Notes under the pieces: model-generated | The model's database searches: none | Seen by the model: only the letters and a program-made list of their open reading frames with translations | What the model was told of the DNA's origin: nothing | Translations under genes and position numbers: made by a program | Shown: positions 45,155 through 55,400 of the stretch, piece by piece | How positions within the stretch are numbered: position 1 is the stretch's first letter | How the letters are laid out: the number at the start of each line of letters is the position of its first letter | Source of the DNA: Austwickia chelonae | GTDB taxonomy: Bacteria > Actinomycetota > Actinomycetes > Actinomycetales > Dermatophilaceae | Direction of reading: 5' to 3' | NCBI RefSeq assembly: GCF_003391095.1 | Contig: NZ_CP031447.1 | Span: forward strand, 2,542,001-2,606,000 | DNA: 64,000 bases

Positions 45155-46474
45155 TCACAGCGACACTCCACCGAAGACCGCGATGCTCCCCAGGAAGATC
45201 ACGAAGGTGCCGGTTGCCCACAGTGCTGACTTTCGTTGCCAGGCACCCATGTCCACCCCGGTCAGATGCAGAAGAAGGTAGATGAAACCCACCAAGGGGC
45301 TCAACAGGTGGAAGGCCTGCCCGGTGGTGGAGGCGACCCCGATGTCCAAGGCGCTGAAACCGTAAGTCTGTCCGGCCTGGGCCAGGATCGGCAGGACACC
45401 GAGGTAGAAGGCGTCATTGGACAGGAGGAAAGTGCCTGGCACCGAAGCCAAGGCGGTCACCAACCCCCAGTGCCCGCCCATCGATTCGGGGATGGCGGTC
45501 GCCAAGGAGCGGCCCATCGCATCGGACATTCCCGTGCCATTCAGGATGCCCATGAAGATGCCTGCGGCCAGCACCATGATGATGACGTGCATAGCATTCG
45601 CGCCGTGGATCTCCACGATCCGACGCTGATCGGCCAACTTGCCGTAGTTGATGAGCAGCGCGACCGCGAAACCGACCTGGAAGATCACCGCTGAGGCGAC
45701 CTTGGGGACCGGCCCGATGCCGCCCAACACCAGGAAGATCATCAGCACCGCGGTGAGGGTCAGGTTGAACCAGATCAACCGCGGACGCTTCAGGTCCTGG
45801 TCCTCGCTACCCGCAGCCGGCGACAGGGCGTTGATCTCCTCGTCGGTGAGCTCCACGATGCCCAACCGACGGCGTTCGGCCCGGCCCCGGATCACCGCCA
45901 CCGCCAGCACCCAGACGGTGGCCAGGATCATCCCCGGCAGGATCCGCCGCAGCAGTTCTCCCTCGTCGACCTTCAACGCCGCGATGATGCGTGCGGTGGG
46001 CCCGCCCCAGGGCAGCAGGTTCATGATCGAGTTCGACAGGATCACCAGCACGGCCAGGTCCATCATCTTCATCCCGAGCCTGCGGTAGACCGGGATCATC
46101 GCCGAGCACACGATCATCGTGGTCGTGGAGCCGTCTCCGTCCACCGACACCGCTGAAGCCAGGACGGCCGTCCCCACCAGTACCTTCAACGGGTCGCCCT
46201 TGACGATCCGCAGGATCCAATGCACCAAGGGATCGAAAAGTCCTGCAGTGATCATCAATCCGAAGTAGAGGATCGCGAAGAGCAGCATCACCGCGGTCGG
46301 TGCCACACCCTTGATCCCGGTCAGAGCGTGCTTACCGATGACATCGGCGAACCCTGCTATCGCCGCCACCGCGATCGGTGACAGCACGAGAGCCGTGAAC
46401 GGCGATGTCCGTTTCGTCATGATCAGGGTCATGAACACCGCGACGATGATCAGTCCCCACCCGGCGAGCCCCAT
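45155..46474 (-). CDS. CitMHS-family citrate:metal/proton symporter
   Basis: About 439 residues with 12 predicted membrane segments. DGDGSTTTMIVCSAMIP, a typical CitMHS segment, lies around residue 110; LPWGGPTARIIAAL and LLSNDAFYLGVLPIL are also conserved. CitM-type carriers import citrate bound to Mg or Ca. ATG 46474 has AAGGAG upstream. No citrate two-component system is near. The 161-bp gap to the symporter contains ATGCTTGCAT, a short palindrome. Confidence 0.92.
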   Translation of the reverse strand: MGLAGWGLIIVAVFMTLIMTKRTSPFTALVLSPIAVAAIAGFADVIGKHALTGIKGVAPTAVMLLFAILYFGLMITAGLFDPLVHWILRIVKGDPLKVLVGTAVLASAVSVDGDGSTTTMIVCSAMIPVYRRLGMKMMDLAVLVILSNSIMNLLPWGGPTARIIAALKVDEGELLRRILPGMILATVWVLAVAVIRGRAERRRLGIVELTDEEINALSPAAGSEDQDLKRPRLIWFNLTLTAVLMIFLVLGGIGPVPKVASAVIFQVGFAVALLINYGKLADQRRIVEIHGANAMHVIIMVLAAGIFMGILNGTGMSDAMGRSLATAIPESMGGHWGLVTALASVPGTFLLSNDAFYLGVLPILAQAGQTYGFSALDIGVASTTGQAFHLLSPLVGFIYLLLHLTGVDMGAWQRKSALWATGTFVIFLGSIAVFGGVSL

Positions 46475-46630
46475 CGCTCCTCCTTCTAGGCTGCGCCGAG
46501 ACACAGGACATCGAAGAAGGGGTCCAGGTTTCGGCGGATGTCTTATGGCGCGACATCCTGCGTCTCCTGGCGGGGACTGTGCAGGCGTCGTCCTCCCTTC
46601 AGCCAGCGTGCGCTGAGGTGAGGACCACGA

Positions 46631-47296
46631 TCATTCCAGGGCGGATTCCGGTGCTCCGGCCGGGTCTGCAGGTGCTTCGCCGTCGAGATGTTCGCCGCCG
46701 AGAGGATGCTCCAACCAGCGGGTCATCTCCCATCCGCGAGCCGGCTCCCCTTCGAGGACGACCAGGCCGGTGTTCCGCAGCCACCGCTGCGCCGCGAACT
46801 CGGCGTCGACGTTATGGGCTCGTGCTGCGGCATAGGCGCGGATGACCGCACCATGGGCGACCACGGCCACGTCCTGCAGCCCTTCCTGGGCAGCTTCCCG
46901 AACCAACCCGTCACACCGTTCCATGACCTCGTGCCCGTTCTCCCCGCCAGGTATCCGCCGGATCGGATCGGACGGCCAGGAGAAGACGGTCTCGACATAG
47001 GACAACATGGCGTCCTCGTCGGTGCGCATCTCCAGATCACCGGCGCTGACCTCCCGGAACCCGGGATGGATGCGTGCGACGAGCCCTCGCTCCTGGGCCA
47101 GCGGTGCCGCCGTCTGCTGGGTGCGCACCAGGGTGGTGACGTACAAAGCGTCCACCTTCTCCCCCGCCAAGGCCGCCGGAACAGCTGCTGCCTGCTGTCG
47201 ACCCAGCTCGGTGAGTGAGGCCCCCGGGACGGCCGTGTCCAGGGCGTGGATCACGTTGGAGGAGGTCTGACCGTGTCGGATCAAGAGGAGGCGCAT
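46631..47296 (-). CDS. Histidine phosphatase family protein
   Basis: 221 residues. The catalytic LLLIRHGQTSSNV (RHG at 7-9) is at the N-terminus, with second-His region VVAHGAVIRAYAA and an Arg in VRTQQTA. The C-terminal 25 residues are Gly/Ala/Pro-rich. Related to phosphoglycerate mutase-like phosphatases; substrate unknown. It follows a lipoprotein gene by 30 bases on the same strand. Confidence 0.9.
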   Translation of the reverse strand: MRLLLIRHGQTSSNVIHALDTAVPGASLTELGRQQAAAVPAALAGEKVDALYVTTLVRTQQTAAPLAQERGLVARIHPGFREVSAGDLEMRTDEDAMLSYVETVFSWPSDPIRRIPGGENGHEVMERCDGLVREAAQEGLQDVAVVAHGAVIRAYAAARAHNVDAEFAAQRWLRNTGLVVLEGEPARGWEMTRWLEHPLGGEHLDGEAPADPAGAPESALE

Positions 47297-47326
47297 GTCG
47301 TCATCCTCGCATCTGTTCCGCCGAGA

Positions 47327-48049
47327 TCACTTCTGGTAGATCTGACCTGCCGTCGGAGCGGGGAACGCCGGGACGGCATTCCACATGGAGAAGGAGATGG
47401 TGCCCAATTTGGGCGACGAGATGTGCAACAGCTCGCCCTTGCCGTCAGCCGAGACGACGATCTTCGCTTCACCGTCGGGCACCTTCTGGGTGACCACCCA
47501 GGTGGAACGCCCCTGTTCAGAGCCCTGGGTCAAGGTGGCGGCCGCTTTGCTGATCTGTTCTGGGCCAGGTGAGGTGAAATGTTCCAAGAGCTTACGGGCA
47601 TCCATGCCTTCGACCTCTGAGCCTTGGGAGGTCGGCGCTTCCAGATATTTGCCGACGACGGCTGCGGGCAGACCCATCGCGGTCGCCGTGGCCTGATCGA
47701 GAGGTTTGACCCAGGTCTTCTTGCCCACGGTGAGCACTTCGACCCATTGGCCTTTCTGCTTCACCGAAGACTTCCGGTTCGTGCCGTCGACCATGCCGGC
47801 CACTTCCAGACGCATCTGCTCGCCCTCATTGCTGAGTTCTCCGCTGATGCGCACTGAACTCGCCGAACGAGCGGCGTTACCGGCCTGGGTGAGCAGCGCG
47901 TCCACCGCTGGCTGCCCAGGCGCGGAGGAGGCCGAACCTGCGGGCTCCTTCGTCTCGTCGGAGCTCCCGGGCAGCCCGCCGACACAGGCGGACAGGGAGC
48001 AACACAACAACGCTCCGACGAGGGCAGTGGCTGGGCGGTGAAACTTCAT
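47327..48049 (-). CDS. LppX/LprG-like lipoprotein
   Basis: 240 residues. A signal peptide ends with the lipobox LSAC (about 19-22), then an acidic Ser/Gly linker. The rest fits the LppX_LprAFG-type fold: SASSVRISGEL, VEVLTVGKKTWVKP, and a C-terminal beta-rich part. In mycobacteria such lipoproteins carry lipids to the outer layers; the role here is inferred. The C-terminus ends QIYQK. Confidence 0.8.
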   Translation of the reverse strand: MKFHRPATALVGALLCCSLSACVGGLPGSSDETKEPAGSASSAPGQPAVDALLTQAGNAARSASSVRISGELSNEGEQMRLEVAGMVDGTNRKSSVKQKGQWVEVLTVGKKTWVKPLDQATATAMGLPAAVVGKYLEAPTSQGSEVEGMDARKLLEHFTSPGPEQISKAAATLTQGSEQGRSTWVVTQKVPDGEAKIVVSADGKGELLHISSPKLGTISFSMWNAVPAFPAPTAGQIYQK

Positions 48050-48077
48050 GGGCTGGGATCTCCGAAACCGACGACAG

Positions 48078-48126
48078 GGCCATGCCATCGTGACAGAGCC
48101 GACGGCCCTTCCACGACGGCATGGCC
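48078..48126 (-). terminator. Hairpin after sdaA
   Basis: 15-bp stem with one mismatch (GGCCATGCCATCGTG, 48078-48092, with 48112-48126), 12 bases after the sdaA stop and before the lipoprotein start. Confidence 0.65.
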
Positions 48127-48137
48127 TTCGTCCGAGG

Positions 48138-49511
<1,374 letters not shown>

Positions 49512-49669
49512 GACATTTGCCCCTCTAGGTACCCGCGATCACTTACCGCGGCCCTTTCAAGGGTAGTCCGATTCACCCTTGATCGTCCGGGACCCCTGGC
49601 CCTGTCCGGGCGCGTGCTGGGAGTCAGGATCGTGCAGGTGAAAAGGCATATCTGTCCGCCTGGAGCGGG

Positions 49670-49708
49670 CTTCGGCCGCCCTTGTCGAGGAGACTTGGGC
49701 GGCCGAAG
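49670..49708. terminator. Terminator hairpin after glyA
   Basis: A perfect 12-bp stem CTTCGGCCGCCC / GGGCGGCCGAAG with a 15-nt loop, 11 bases past the glyA stop (minus strand). On the plus strand it is followed by TTTT. Confidence 0.75.
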
Positions 49709-49719
49709 TTTTCGTCAGG

Positions 49720-50994
49720 TCAGGCGCTCAGGGAGGGGTAGAGCGGGTATTTGACGGCGATGGCTTCGACGCGCTTGCGCAAGGATGCGGCTTCGTCGTC
49801 GCCGAGCTGGGGGTGCAGTGCTCCGGCGATGATGTCGGCGACCTCGTGGAAGTCCTCCTCCTGGAGCCCACGGGTGGCCAGGGCCGGGGTGCCGATCCGC
49901 AGCCCGGAGGTGACCATCGGCGGGCGCGGGTCGTTGGGGATCGCGTTCCGGTTGACGGTGATACCGATGCGGTGGAGCTGGTCCTCGCCCTGTTTGCCGT
50001 CGAGTTCGCTGTCACGCAGGTCGACGAGGACCAGGTGGACGTCGGTGCCCCCGGAGAGCACCTTCACCCCGAGTGCGGCCATGTCGGGCTGGGAGAGCCG
50101 TTCGGCGAGGATGCGGGCCCCGTCGAGGGTGCGCTGCTGACGTTCGGCGAACTCGGGGGCGGCGGCGACCTTGAAGGCCACGGCCTTCGCCGCGATGACG
50201 TGCTCGAGTGGGCCGCCCTGCAGGCCGGGGAAGACCGCGGAGTTGATCCGCTTGGCGATGTCGGCGTCATTGGTCATGATGACGCCGCCTCGGGGCCCGC
50301 ACAGGGTCTTGTGGGTGGTGGTGGTCACGATATGGGCGTGCGGCACCGGGTTGGGGTGCAGCCCGGCGGCGACCAGGCCCGCGAAGTGCGCCATGTCGAC
50401 CATCAGGTAGGCGCCGACCTCGTCGGCGATACGGCGGAATTCAGCGAAGTCGAGCTGGCGGGGGTAAGCAGACCATCCGGCGATGATCATCTTCGGGTGG
50501 TGGGTCTTCGCGAGCCGTTCGACCTCGGCCATGTCGACCCGCCCGGTCTCGTCGACGTGATAGGCGGCGACCTCGAACAGCTTGCCGCTGTAGTTGATGC
50601 GCATACCGTGCGTCAGGTGACCGCCGTGGGCGAGATCGAGGCCGAGGATCGTGTCACCGGGCTGCAGCAGGGCGAAGTAGACGGCGGTATTGGCCTGGGC
50701 GCCCGAGTGGGGCTGCACATTCGCGTATTCGGCGCCGAAGAGGCTCTTGAGCCGGTCGATGGCCAGCTGCTCGACCACGTCGACGTGTTCGCAGCCACCG
50801 TAGTAACGACGTCCGGGGTAGCCCTCTGCGTACTTGTTGGTGGCGACGGAGCCCTGGGCCTGCATCACGGCGACCGGTGCGAAGTTCTCCGAGGCGATCA
50901 TCTCCAGCGTCGTCTCCTGGCGGTCGCGCTCCGCGTCGAGGGCGGCGGCGATCTCGGGGTCGACAGCGGTGAGCGGCGAGTTCAGGAGATTCAT
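49720..50994 (-). CDS. glyA: Serine hydroxymethyltransferase GlyA
   Basis: 424 residues. It interconverts serine and glycine, charging tetrahydrofolate. Motifs: [27 protein letters not shown], and the PLP Lys in [27 protein letters not shown] near the end. Full length for the family. No riboswitch recognised in the 383-bp region before it. Confidence 0.97.
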   Translation of the reverse strand: MNLLNSPLTAVDPEIAAALDAERDRQETTLEMIASENFAPVAVMQAQGSVATNKYAEGYPGRRYYGGCEHVDVVEQLAIDRLKSLFGAEYANVQPHSGAQANTAVYFALLQPGDTILGLDLAHGGHLTHGMRINYSGKLFEVAAYHVDETGRVDMAEVERLAKTHHPKMIIAGWSAYPRQLDFAEFRRIADEVGAYLMVDMAHFAGLVAAGLHPNPVPHAHIVTTTTHKTLCGPRGGVIMTNDADIAKRINSAVFPGLQGGPLEHVIAAKAVAFKVAAAPEFAERQQRTLDGARILAERLSQPDMAALGVKVLSGGTDVHLVLVDLRDSELDGKQGEDQLHRIGITVNRNAIPNDPRPPMVTSGLRIGTPALATRGLQEEDFHEVADIIAGALHPQLGDDEAASLRKRVEAIAVKYPLYPSLSA

Positions 50995-51267
50995 AGGCGA
51001 ATCCTCGCATGTCCGGAAGGGTCGGTGTCGGGGTACAGGGGACGCGTCGACGACCGGTGGCCACGTGCCCGGGCGACGGGGCCGATGCCGGTACGGGGTG
51101 CAAAGGGCAAGGCCCTGAGACGGACTCCGGCAGCTTCTCGAGGGCCAAGTCGGGCGTTCGTGAAGAAATTTTCGACGTCTTGGCCACTGAGTCAGGCGCC
51201 AACCGGCCCCTCAAGCCCCAGAAGCATCCTGCGAAACCGCAGGTCAAAGCGCTATGACCATCTCGCT

Positions 51268-51297
51268 TTGGAGTTTCGGTCAACTGTCGCATATGCT
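51268..51297 (+). promoter_or_regulatory. Predicted promoter of the tRNA-Glu/Asp/Phe cluster
   Basis: TTGGAG (51268-51273) and TATGCT (51292-51297) with an 18-bp spacer, about 75 bases before tRNA-Glu. The 383-bp glyA-tRNA gap holds no gene that I can support; a minus-strand glyA promoter must also be there. Confidence 0.4.
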
Positions 51298-51377
51298 TTC
51301 GAACGTCCTCGACGGAACCGAGCGCGGCTCGCAAGACGCCGGCGGGCTCTGTGCGGACAGATGTAAAACCGCATAAG

Positions 51378-51450
51378 GTCCCCATCGTCTAGCGGCCTAG
51401 GACCCCGCCCTTTCACGGCGGTAGCACGGGTTCGAATCCCGTTGGGGATA
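51378..51450 (+). tRNA. tRNA-Glu (TTC)
   Basis: 73 nt. Acceptor GTCCCCA/TGGGGAT with a G-U first pair, anticodon stem CCGCC/GGCGG, loop CTTTCAC (anticodon TTC), T loop TTCGAAT. CCA not encoded. First of three clustered tRNAs. Confidence 0.97.
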
Positions 51451-51486
51451 CGCAGTAAGTAAGATCAAGCAGTACCCTCTTTACGA

Positions 51487-51560
51487 GGCCCCGTAGCGCA
51501 GTTGGTTAGCGCGCCGCCCTGTCACGGCGGAGGTCGCCGGTTCGAGCCCGGTCGGGGTCG
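51487..51560 (+). tRNA. tRNA-Asp (GTC)
   Basis: 74 nt. Acceptor GGCCCCG/CGGGGTC, anticodon loop CTGTCAC (GTC), T arm GCCGG-TTCGAGC-CCGGT, discriminator G. 36 bases after tRNA-Glu. Confidence 0.97.
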
Positions 51561-51572
51561 CTCATGATGCAA

Positions 51573-51649
51573 GGCCAGGTAGCTCAGTTGGTACGAGCGT
51601 CCGACTGAAAATCGGAAGGTCGGCGGTTCGACCCCGCCCCTGGCCACCA
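51573..51649 (+). tRNA. tRNA-Phe (GAA)
   Basis: 74 nt plus encoded CCA. Acceptor GGCCAGG/CCTGGCC, anticodon stem TCCGA/TCGGA with loop CTGAAAA (GAA), T arm GGCGG-TTCGACC-CCGCC. Unlike its two neighbours it encodes the CCA end. Confidence 0.97.
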
Positions 51650-51655
51650 CGAAAA

Positions 51656-51690
51656 CCCCAGGTCAGCTTCGGTTGGCGCTGGGGATTTTT
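51656..51690 (+). terminator. Rho-independent terminator of the tRNA cluster
   Basis: CCCCAG-GTCAGC, loop TTCG, GTTGGC-G-CTGGGG, then A and five Ts: a stable UUCG-capped stem with U-run, six bases after the CCA of tRNA-Phe. Confidence 0.88.
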
Positions 51691-52149
51691 CATTTCCCTC
51701 GCCTTCCAGGCTACACGAGCGGCGCCGTGGGCTGGTCACGACTGTTCGAGACTGTTCTGCGGTCGTGCTCTTTGACGGGGAAGGTCTCGTCGTACGCGAG
51801 GTGCATACGAAATCAAGCCTGTTCTTGTGGGTGCCGCAGGAACACCGAGCTCCGCCTCCCAGCAATCTGAATCTATTTTTTACTGGACGACGGTCGCCTC
51901 GGGAATTTCAGGATTTGCAGTTTTCATTTTGGGAGTAAGGGCGAGAGCGAAAAAGGATACTAAATGACTGAACTTTTACCCCCTGAGGTGCGCGTCGCCC
52001 TACCCACAAGGCGGCGCGCACCTTCATGACACGGATGGTGCAGGTGGCCACAGAGCGAGGGCCTGCGCGTCCAGCAGAATCCACCGAAACGAACACGCCC
52101 GGTCACGAGATGATCAGCACATCTCGGTCACTCGCGGCCTGAGGCTCCC
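51691..52149. other. Gene-free stretch downstream of the tRNA cluster
   Basis: 459 bases with lower GC than the surroundings. No reading frame here has a credible start, length or codon pattern. It contains an AT-rich part near 51870-51970 and one strong hairpin (listed separately). I see no integrase, tRNA-end duplication or insertion sequence. Confidence 0.5.
51986..52023. terminator. Strong hairpin in the gene-free stretch
   Basis: AGGTGCGCGTCGCC pairs with GGCGGCGCGCACCT with one G-U, loop 10 nt. It could end a transcript coming from the small gene at 52150-52449, which lies about 130 bases away and points toward it. Confidence 0.55.
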
Positions 52150-52449
52150 TCAGATTTCACGCAAATCCAAGTACTTATCATTCTTCCCAGTGAAAAGCGC
52201 GATCAGAGTCCTCCCGTTCTTCACCTCAAATTTTTTCACGGCACCGTCTTCGACCTCACCGAGGATTTCAGGAGAACCACACCAGTCGATTTTCGCGCAA
52301 AGGCGAAATCCTCCCGAGGGAACAGTCAACTCCACACTCTTCCCCGCGCCGATCTTGCCGACACATTCGCCGTTAAGCCACAAGTCGAACTTGCGAAAAC
52401 GATTCGACCACTGATTCTTTGGCCTGGAAATAACGATGACGCCTGACAT
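52150..52449 (-). CDS. Small orphan protein with PEGA-like fold, unusual composition
   Basis: 99 residues from ATG 52449, with GAGGAG before it. The sequence is beta-rich: KFDLWLNGECVGKIGAG, VELTVPSGGFRLCAKIDWCGSP, then FEVKNGRTLIALF. It resembles small PEGA-like proteins that hold the KIDWCxSP segment. There is no signal peptide. Codons are much less GC-rich at third positions than those of neighbouring genes, suggesting transfer. Function unknown. Confidence 0.75.
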   Translation of the reverse strand: MSGVIVISRPKNQWSNRFRKFDLWLNGECVGKIGAGKSVELTVPSGGFRLCAKIDWCGSPEILGEVEDGAVKKFEVKNGRTLIALFTGKNDKYLDLREI

Positions 52450-52742
52450 ACTTCTCTCCTCTAGATCGATCCTGATGCGAACCAGCCAAACCACGGAAAC
52501 CAGGCCGAACAGGCTCTTCCCCTACGTCTGAGATACCTGGACTCAAGCCGGTCGCCAACACCTGTCGGCAAAATCTCCCGCCACCCACCCATGAGAACAT
52601 GCCTCTTCACCGCACCCCGCGCCGTTTGCAGCAGTATGACGGTCGCTCTACGCCAGTTCGCTAGAGACGCAGGACAAGACAGGAAGAAAGCCTAGTTAAA
52701 GGTACTCTCAACTGCGGAATCATCGCCCCAGGAGAGTATGTC

Positions 52743-54320
52743 GTGAGCCGAAGCCCAGCCAGTTCGACCAGCAGGACCAGACGAGTCGCCAAGGCCCTCG
52801 CTGCCGTCACCGCGCTCACCCTGACCGCCGCAGGATGCGTCCCGGCGTCCTTCCTTCCCGGGATGATGGACGGTGACGCCTCCACCCCGGAACACAAACG
52901 CCCTTTGGCGCCTCCGCCCGGGTACGAAAAACTCGCCAAGTTCTACTCGCAGTCGCTGTCCTGGGAGAAATGCGATGACCACGAATGCACATGGATCGAA
53001 GTACCACTCGACCATGACAAACCTGACGGGGAGACCCTGAAACTTCGCGCCCGAAAAGCGCCTGCCACCGGCAAAGCCAGCCGTACCCTTTTCGTCAACC
53101 CCGGGGGCCCCGGTGGAAGCGCCGTCGATCTCGCCAAAGACGCTAAATACGCAGTCACTTCGCCTATACGCGAGATCTACGACGTCGTCGGGGTAGATCC
53201 TCGCGGAGTAGGTCAGTCCAACCCACTCATCTGTGTGGGGGACGACGACCTGGACTTCATGCACGGGAGCGACCCCACCCCGGACAGCAGTAGCGAGAAA
53301 ACCGTCGCAGACGCAATCCCAGGACTTTTCGGAGAATCCTGTCAGCGTAAAAACCCCCAGCTGTTCCGCCACATCTCAACCCTCGACGTGGCCAAGGACA
53401 TGGACATCGCCCGAGCTGTCATGGGTGAAAAACAGATGGACTACCTGGGCTTCTCCTATGGCACCTTTCTCGGCAGCATCTACGCCGACCTCTTCCCGAA
53501 ATATGTCGGACGTTTCATCCTCGACGGCGCAGTCCCGCCCGACCTGACTACCAAAGAGCTGGCCCTCGGCCAAACCCAAGGATTCGAGAAAGCGACCAAG
53601 GCCTATCTCGCGCACTGCGTCGCTCAAGCCGATTGCCCCTTCGGGACCAGCCCCAGCGCGTCCTACAGCATGCTGCGCCAGTTCATCTACAAGGTCGAAG
53701 CTCAACCGCTCCCGGTCGAAGGCGACCCTCGCGTGAAAAAACTCACCGAAGGGTGGGCCACCGTCGCGATCATGGCTTCTCTCTACTCCAAGGATTCGTG
53801 GGATCCCCTGACCGAAGCGGCACACAAAGCCGACAAAGGCGATGGCACAGAACTCTTCCGGATCGCCGCCGACTCCCTCGAGCGGCAGGACGGTCGGTAT
53901 TTGAACAACTCGAGCCAGGCGCTACGCGCCGTCGACTGCCTGGACCGGCCCACCCCAAAACTATTGCCCTCGGAACAGGCCTCCCAGTCATTGGAATTCA
54001 CCACATCCTCGCCCCTCTGGGGGCTCATGATGGCCGACACCTCGTTCTGCGCCAACTGGCCGGCCGCACCCAAACTGCAACCGCGACGAGTCACCGCCAG
54101 CGGCAGCAACCCGATCGTGGTGATCGGCACCACCCGCGACCCGGCGACCCCCTACGAATGGTCCGAGAGGCTCGCCGATCAGCTGGAACAGTCCCGACAC
54201 ATCCGCCACGACGGAGACGGCCACACCGTCTACCCGAGCAGGAGCCAGTGCGTGGACGCTGCTGTCGACGACTATCTGCTCAACGGAAAAGCACCCGAAA
54301 AACGCCGAACCGATTGTTGA
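52743..54320 (+). CDS. Secreted alpha/beta hydrolase lipoprotein, tripeptidyl aminopeptidase-like
   Basis: 525 residues. The signal peptide ends in the lipobox TAAGC (Cys near 32). The hydrolase core has LFVNPGGPGGSAVD (oxyanion), VVGVDPRGVGQSNP, nucleophile GFSYGTFLG, catalytic Asp in TTRDPATPYEW and His in DGDGHTVYPS. The C-terminal TAP-like segment is present. Streptomyces relatives (SlpD/SlpE, Tap) release tripeptides. GTG 52743 is preceded by AGGAG. Likely cell-surface peptidase. Confidence 0.9.
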   Translation: MSRSPASSTSRTRRVAKALAAVTALTLTAAGCVPASFLPGMMDGDASTPEHKRPLAPPPGYEKLAKFYSQSLSWEKCDDHECTWIEVPLDHDKPDGETLKLRARKAPATGKASRTLFVNPGGPGGSAVDLAKDAKYAVTSPIREIYDVVGVDPRGVGQSNPLICVGDDDLDFMHGSDPTPDSSSEKTVADAIPGLFGESCQRKNPQLFRHISTLDVAKDMDIARAVMGEKQMDYLGFSYGTFLGSIYADLFPKYVGRFILDGAVPPDLTTKELALGQTQGFEKATKAYLAHCVAQADCPFGTSPSASYSMLRQFIYKVEAQPLPVEGDPRVKKLTEGWATVAIMASLYSKDSWDPLTEAAHKADKGDGTELFRIAADSLERQDGRYLNNSSQALRAVDCLDRPTPKLLPSEQASQSLEFTTSSPLWGLMMADTSFCANWPAAPKLQPRRVTASGSNPIVVIGTTRDPATPYEWSERLADQLEQSRHIRHDGDGHTVYPSRSQCVDAAVDDYLLNGKAPEKRRTDC

Positions 54321-54340
54321 GCACGACCCCGGACTCCTCC

Positions 54341-54359
54341 CCCGGCCCAGACGGCCGGG
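54341..54359 (+). terminator. Short GC hairpin after the peptidase gene
   Basis: CCCGGCC-CAGAC-GGCCGGG, 7 bp perfect, 21 bases after the stop. No U-run. The rest of the 355-bp gap up to the GntR gene is AT-rich and holds no gene. Confidence 0.4.
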
Positions 54360-54594
54360 TTGCAGCTACCCAGGCGGCCAGGCCCACCGTCCGAAGAAAA
54401 CACCGCAGCGCAGCCCACGACAAAATAGAAATGACCCCAGCGTTATCTTCTCAGCAATCCATCAAGTCGAACGACAGTCCATAACAAATAAATAAAATAC
54501 ACGGGCATCAAAACAGGTCAAGCGTTCAAGGTCAAAAACCCTACCAGTCCGTGCCTGAATTGCGGAAGGGTTCCGAAAAAGCTACCGTCGTATC

Positions 54595-54629
54595 TATCGA
54601 TAAAATCTTGACAGACCGGTTGAATCAAC
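54595..54629 (+). promoter_or_regulatory. Promoter/operator region of the GntR gene
   Basis: Contains the palindrome TATCGATA (54595-54602), TTGACA (54608-54613), a consensus -35, and the palindrome GTTGAATCAAC (54619-54629) inside the expected spacer. The start codon is 47 bases further. A good -10 is not obvious. The palindrome placement is suited to autoregulation. Confidence 0.4.
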
Positions 54630-54675
54630 GGCTCAAGGTATGGGGCGCGGACGGTCGAGGTACGAGAGGGGAAGT

Positions 54676-55326
54676 ATGAACCGACACATGTCGGCCACCG
54701 ATCGTGCTTATCACGACACGCGAGAGCGCATCATCGACGGCAGGCTCGGCGGCGGTGACATCATCACCGAAGGCCAGGTCTCCACAGCGCTCGGAGTCAG
54801 CCGAACTCCCGTACGAGAAGCTTTCCTCCGGCTACAGGCAGAGGGATTCCTCGAGCTCTATCCCAAGAGAGGCGCTGTCGTCGTCCCCATCTCGCCCAAT
54901 GAGGCCACATCGGTCTCCGAAGCCCGAGAACTCATCGAGACCTTCGCCATCACCAAACTACTCACTGAAAGTGATCGAGCACCTCAAGAATTGGTCGACT
55001 CTCTCTGGGAGAACGTCACCGAACAGTCACGACACTCCCGCGCAAAAGACCTCCCCGCATTCACTGCAGCCGACGCGAACTTCCATCTAGCCATCGTCGC
55101 TGCCGCCCAGAATGCACACCTCACCGGACTTTATGCGGCGCTCCGCGACCGCCAGAAAAGAATCACCATGACCACCTCGCATAAATTGCCGGTCGACCTG
55201 GACGACATCGTAGAAGAACACCAACGACTCGTCCGGTTCCTCGAAAAAGGTGACCTCGACCCTGCCTTGGGCATCGTCCGTGCCCGCATGCGAGCCAGCC
55301 GCCGCGAATCCACCCGGCGCCGCTGA
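54676..55326 (+). CDS. GntR-family (FCD) transcriptional regulator
   Basis: 216 residues. The winged helix spans about 8-75 (YHDTRERIIDGRL, GVSRTPVREAFLRLQAEGF, KRGAVVVPIS). The FCD ligand-binding domain follows, with DANFHLAIVAAAQN and the metal-type EEHQRLVRFLEKGD. Effector unknown; FCD members sense small organic acids. GAGGGGAAGT precedes ATG 54676. It is convergent to the flagellar operon and probably not tied to it. Confidence 0.9.
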   Translation: MNRHMSATDRAYHDTRERIIDGRLGGGDIITEGQVSTALGVSRTPVREAFLRLQAEGFLELYPKRGAVVVPISPNEATSVSEARELIETFAITKLLTESDRAPQELVDSLWENVTEQSRHSRAKDLPAFTAADANFHLAIVAAAQNAHLTGLYAALRDRQKRITMTTSHKLPVDLDDIVEEHQRLVRFLEKGDLDPALGIVRARMRASRRESTRRR

Positions 55327-55337
55327 ACAGCACGTCC

Positions 55338-55390
55338 GGGAAAGGGGGGTGGGGCCCGGCGCGCAGCGCCGGGCCCCACCCCCCTTTCCC
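55338..55390. terminator. Very strong bidirectional terminator
   Basis: A perfect 25-bp stem (55338-55362 with 55366-55390) and a 3-nt GCA loop. The arms contain purine runs (GGGAAAGGGGGG). It separates the GntR gene from the end of the flagellar operon. Confidence 0.85.
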
Positions 55391-55400
55391 CCCACCGGCC

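Noticed and set aside
42162-45281. A 1039-codon open frame on the plus strand
   Set aside because: It lies antisense to the aminotransferase and symporter genes, which have clear family motifs. High GC gives long open antisense frames; its sequence is Asp/Gly/His/Arg-rich without any domain.
50995-51377. Possible folate or purine-related riboswitch before glyA
   Set aside because: I could not find the conserved core of ZTP, THF or glycine riboswitches in the minus-strand leader.
51584-51865. Minus-strand frame ending GAGSNRRPSDFQSDARTN
   Set aside because: It is the antisense of tRNA-Phe; this peptide is a well-known false translation of tRNA genes.
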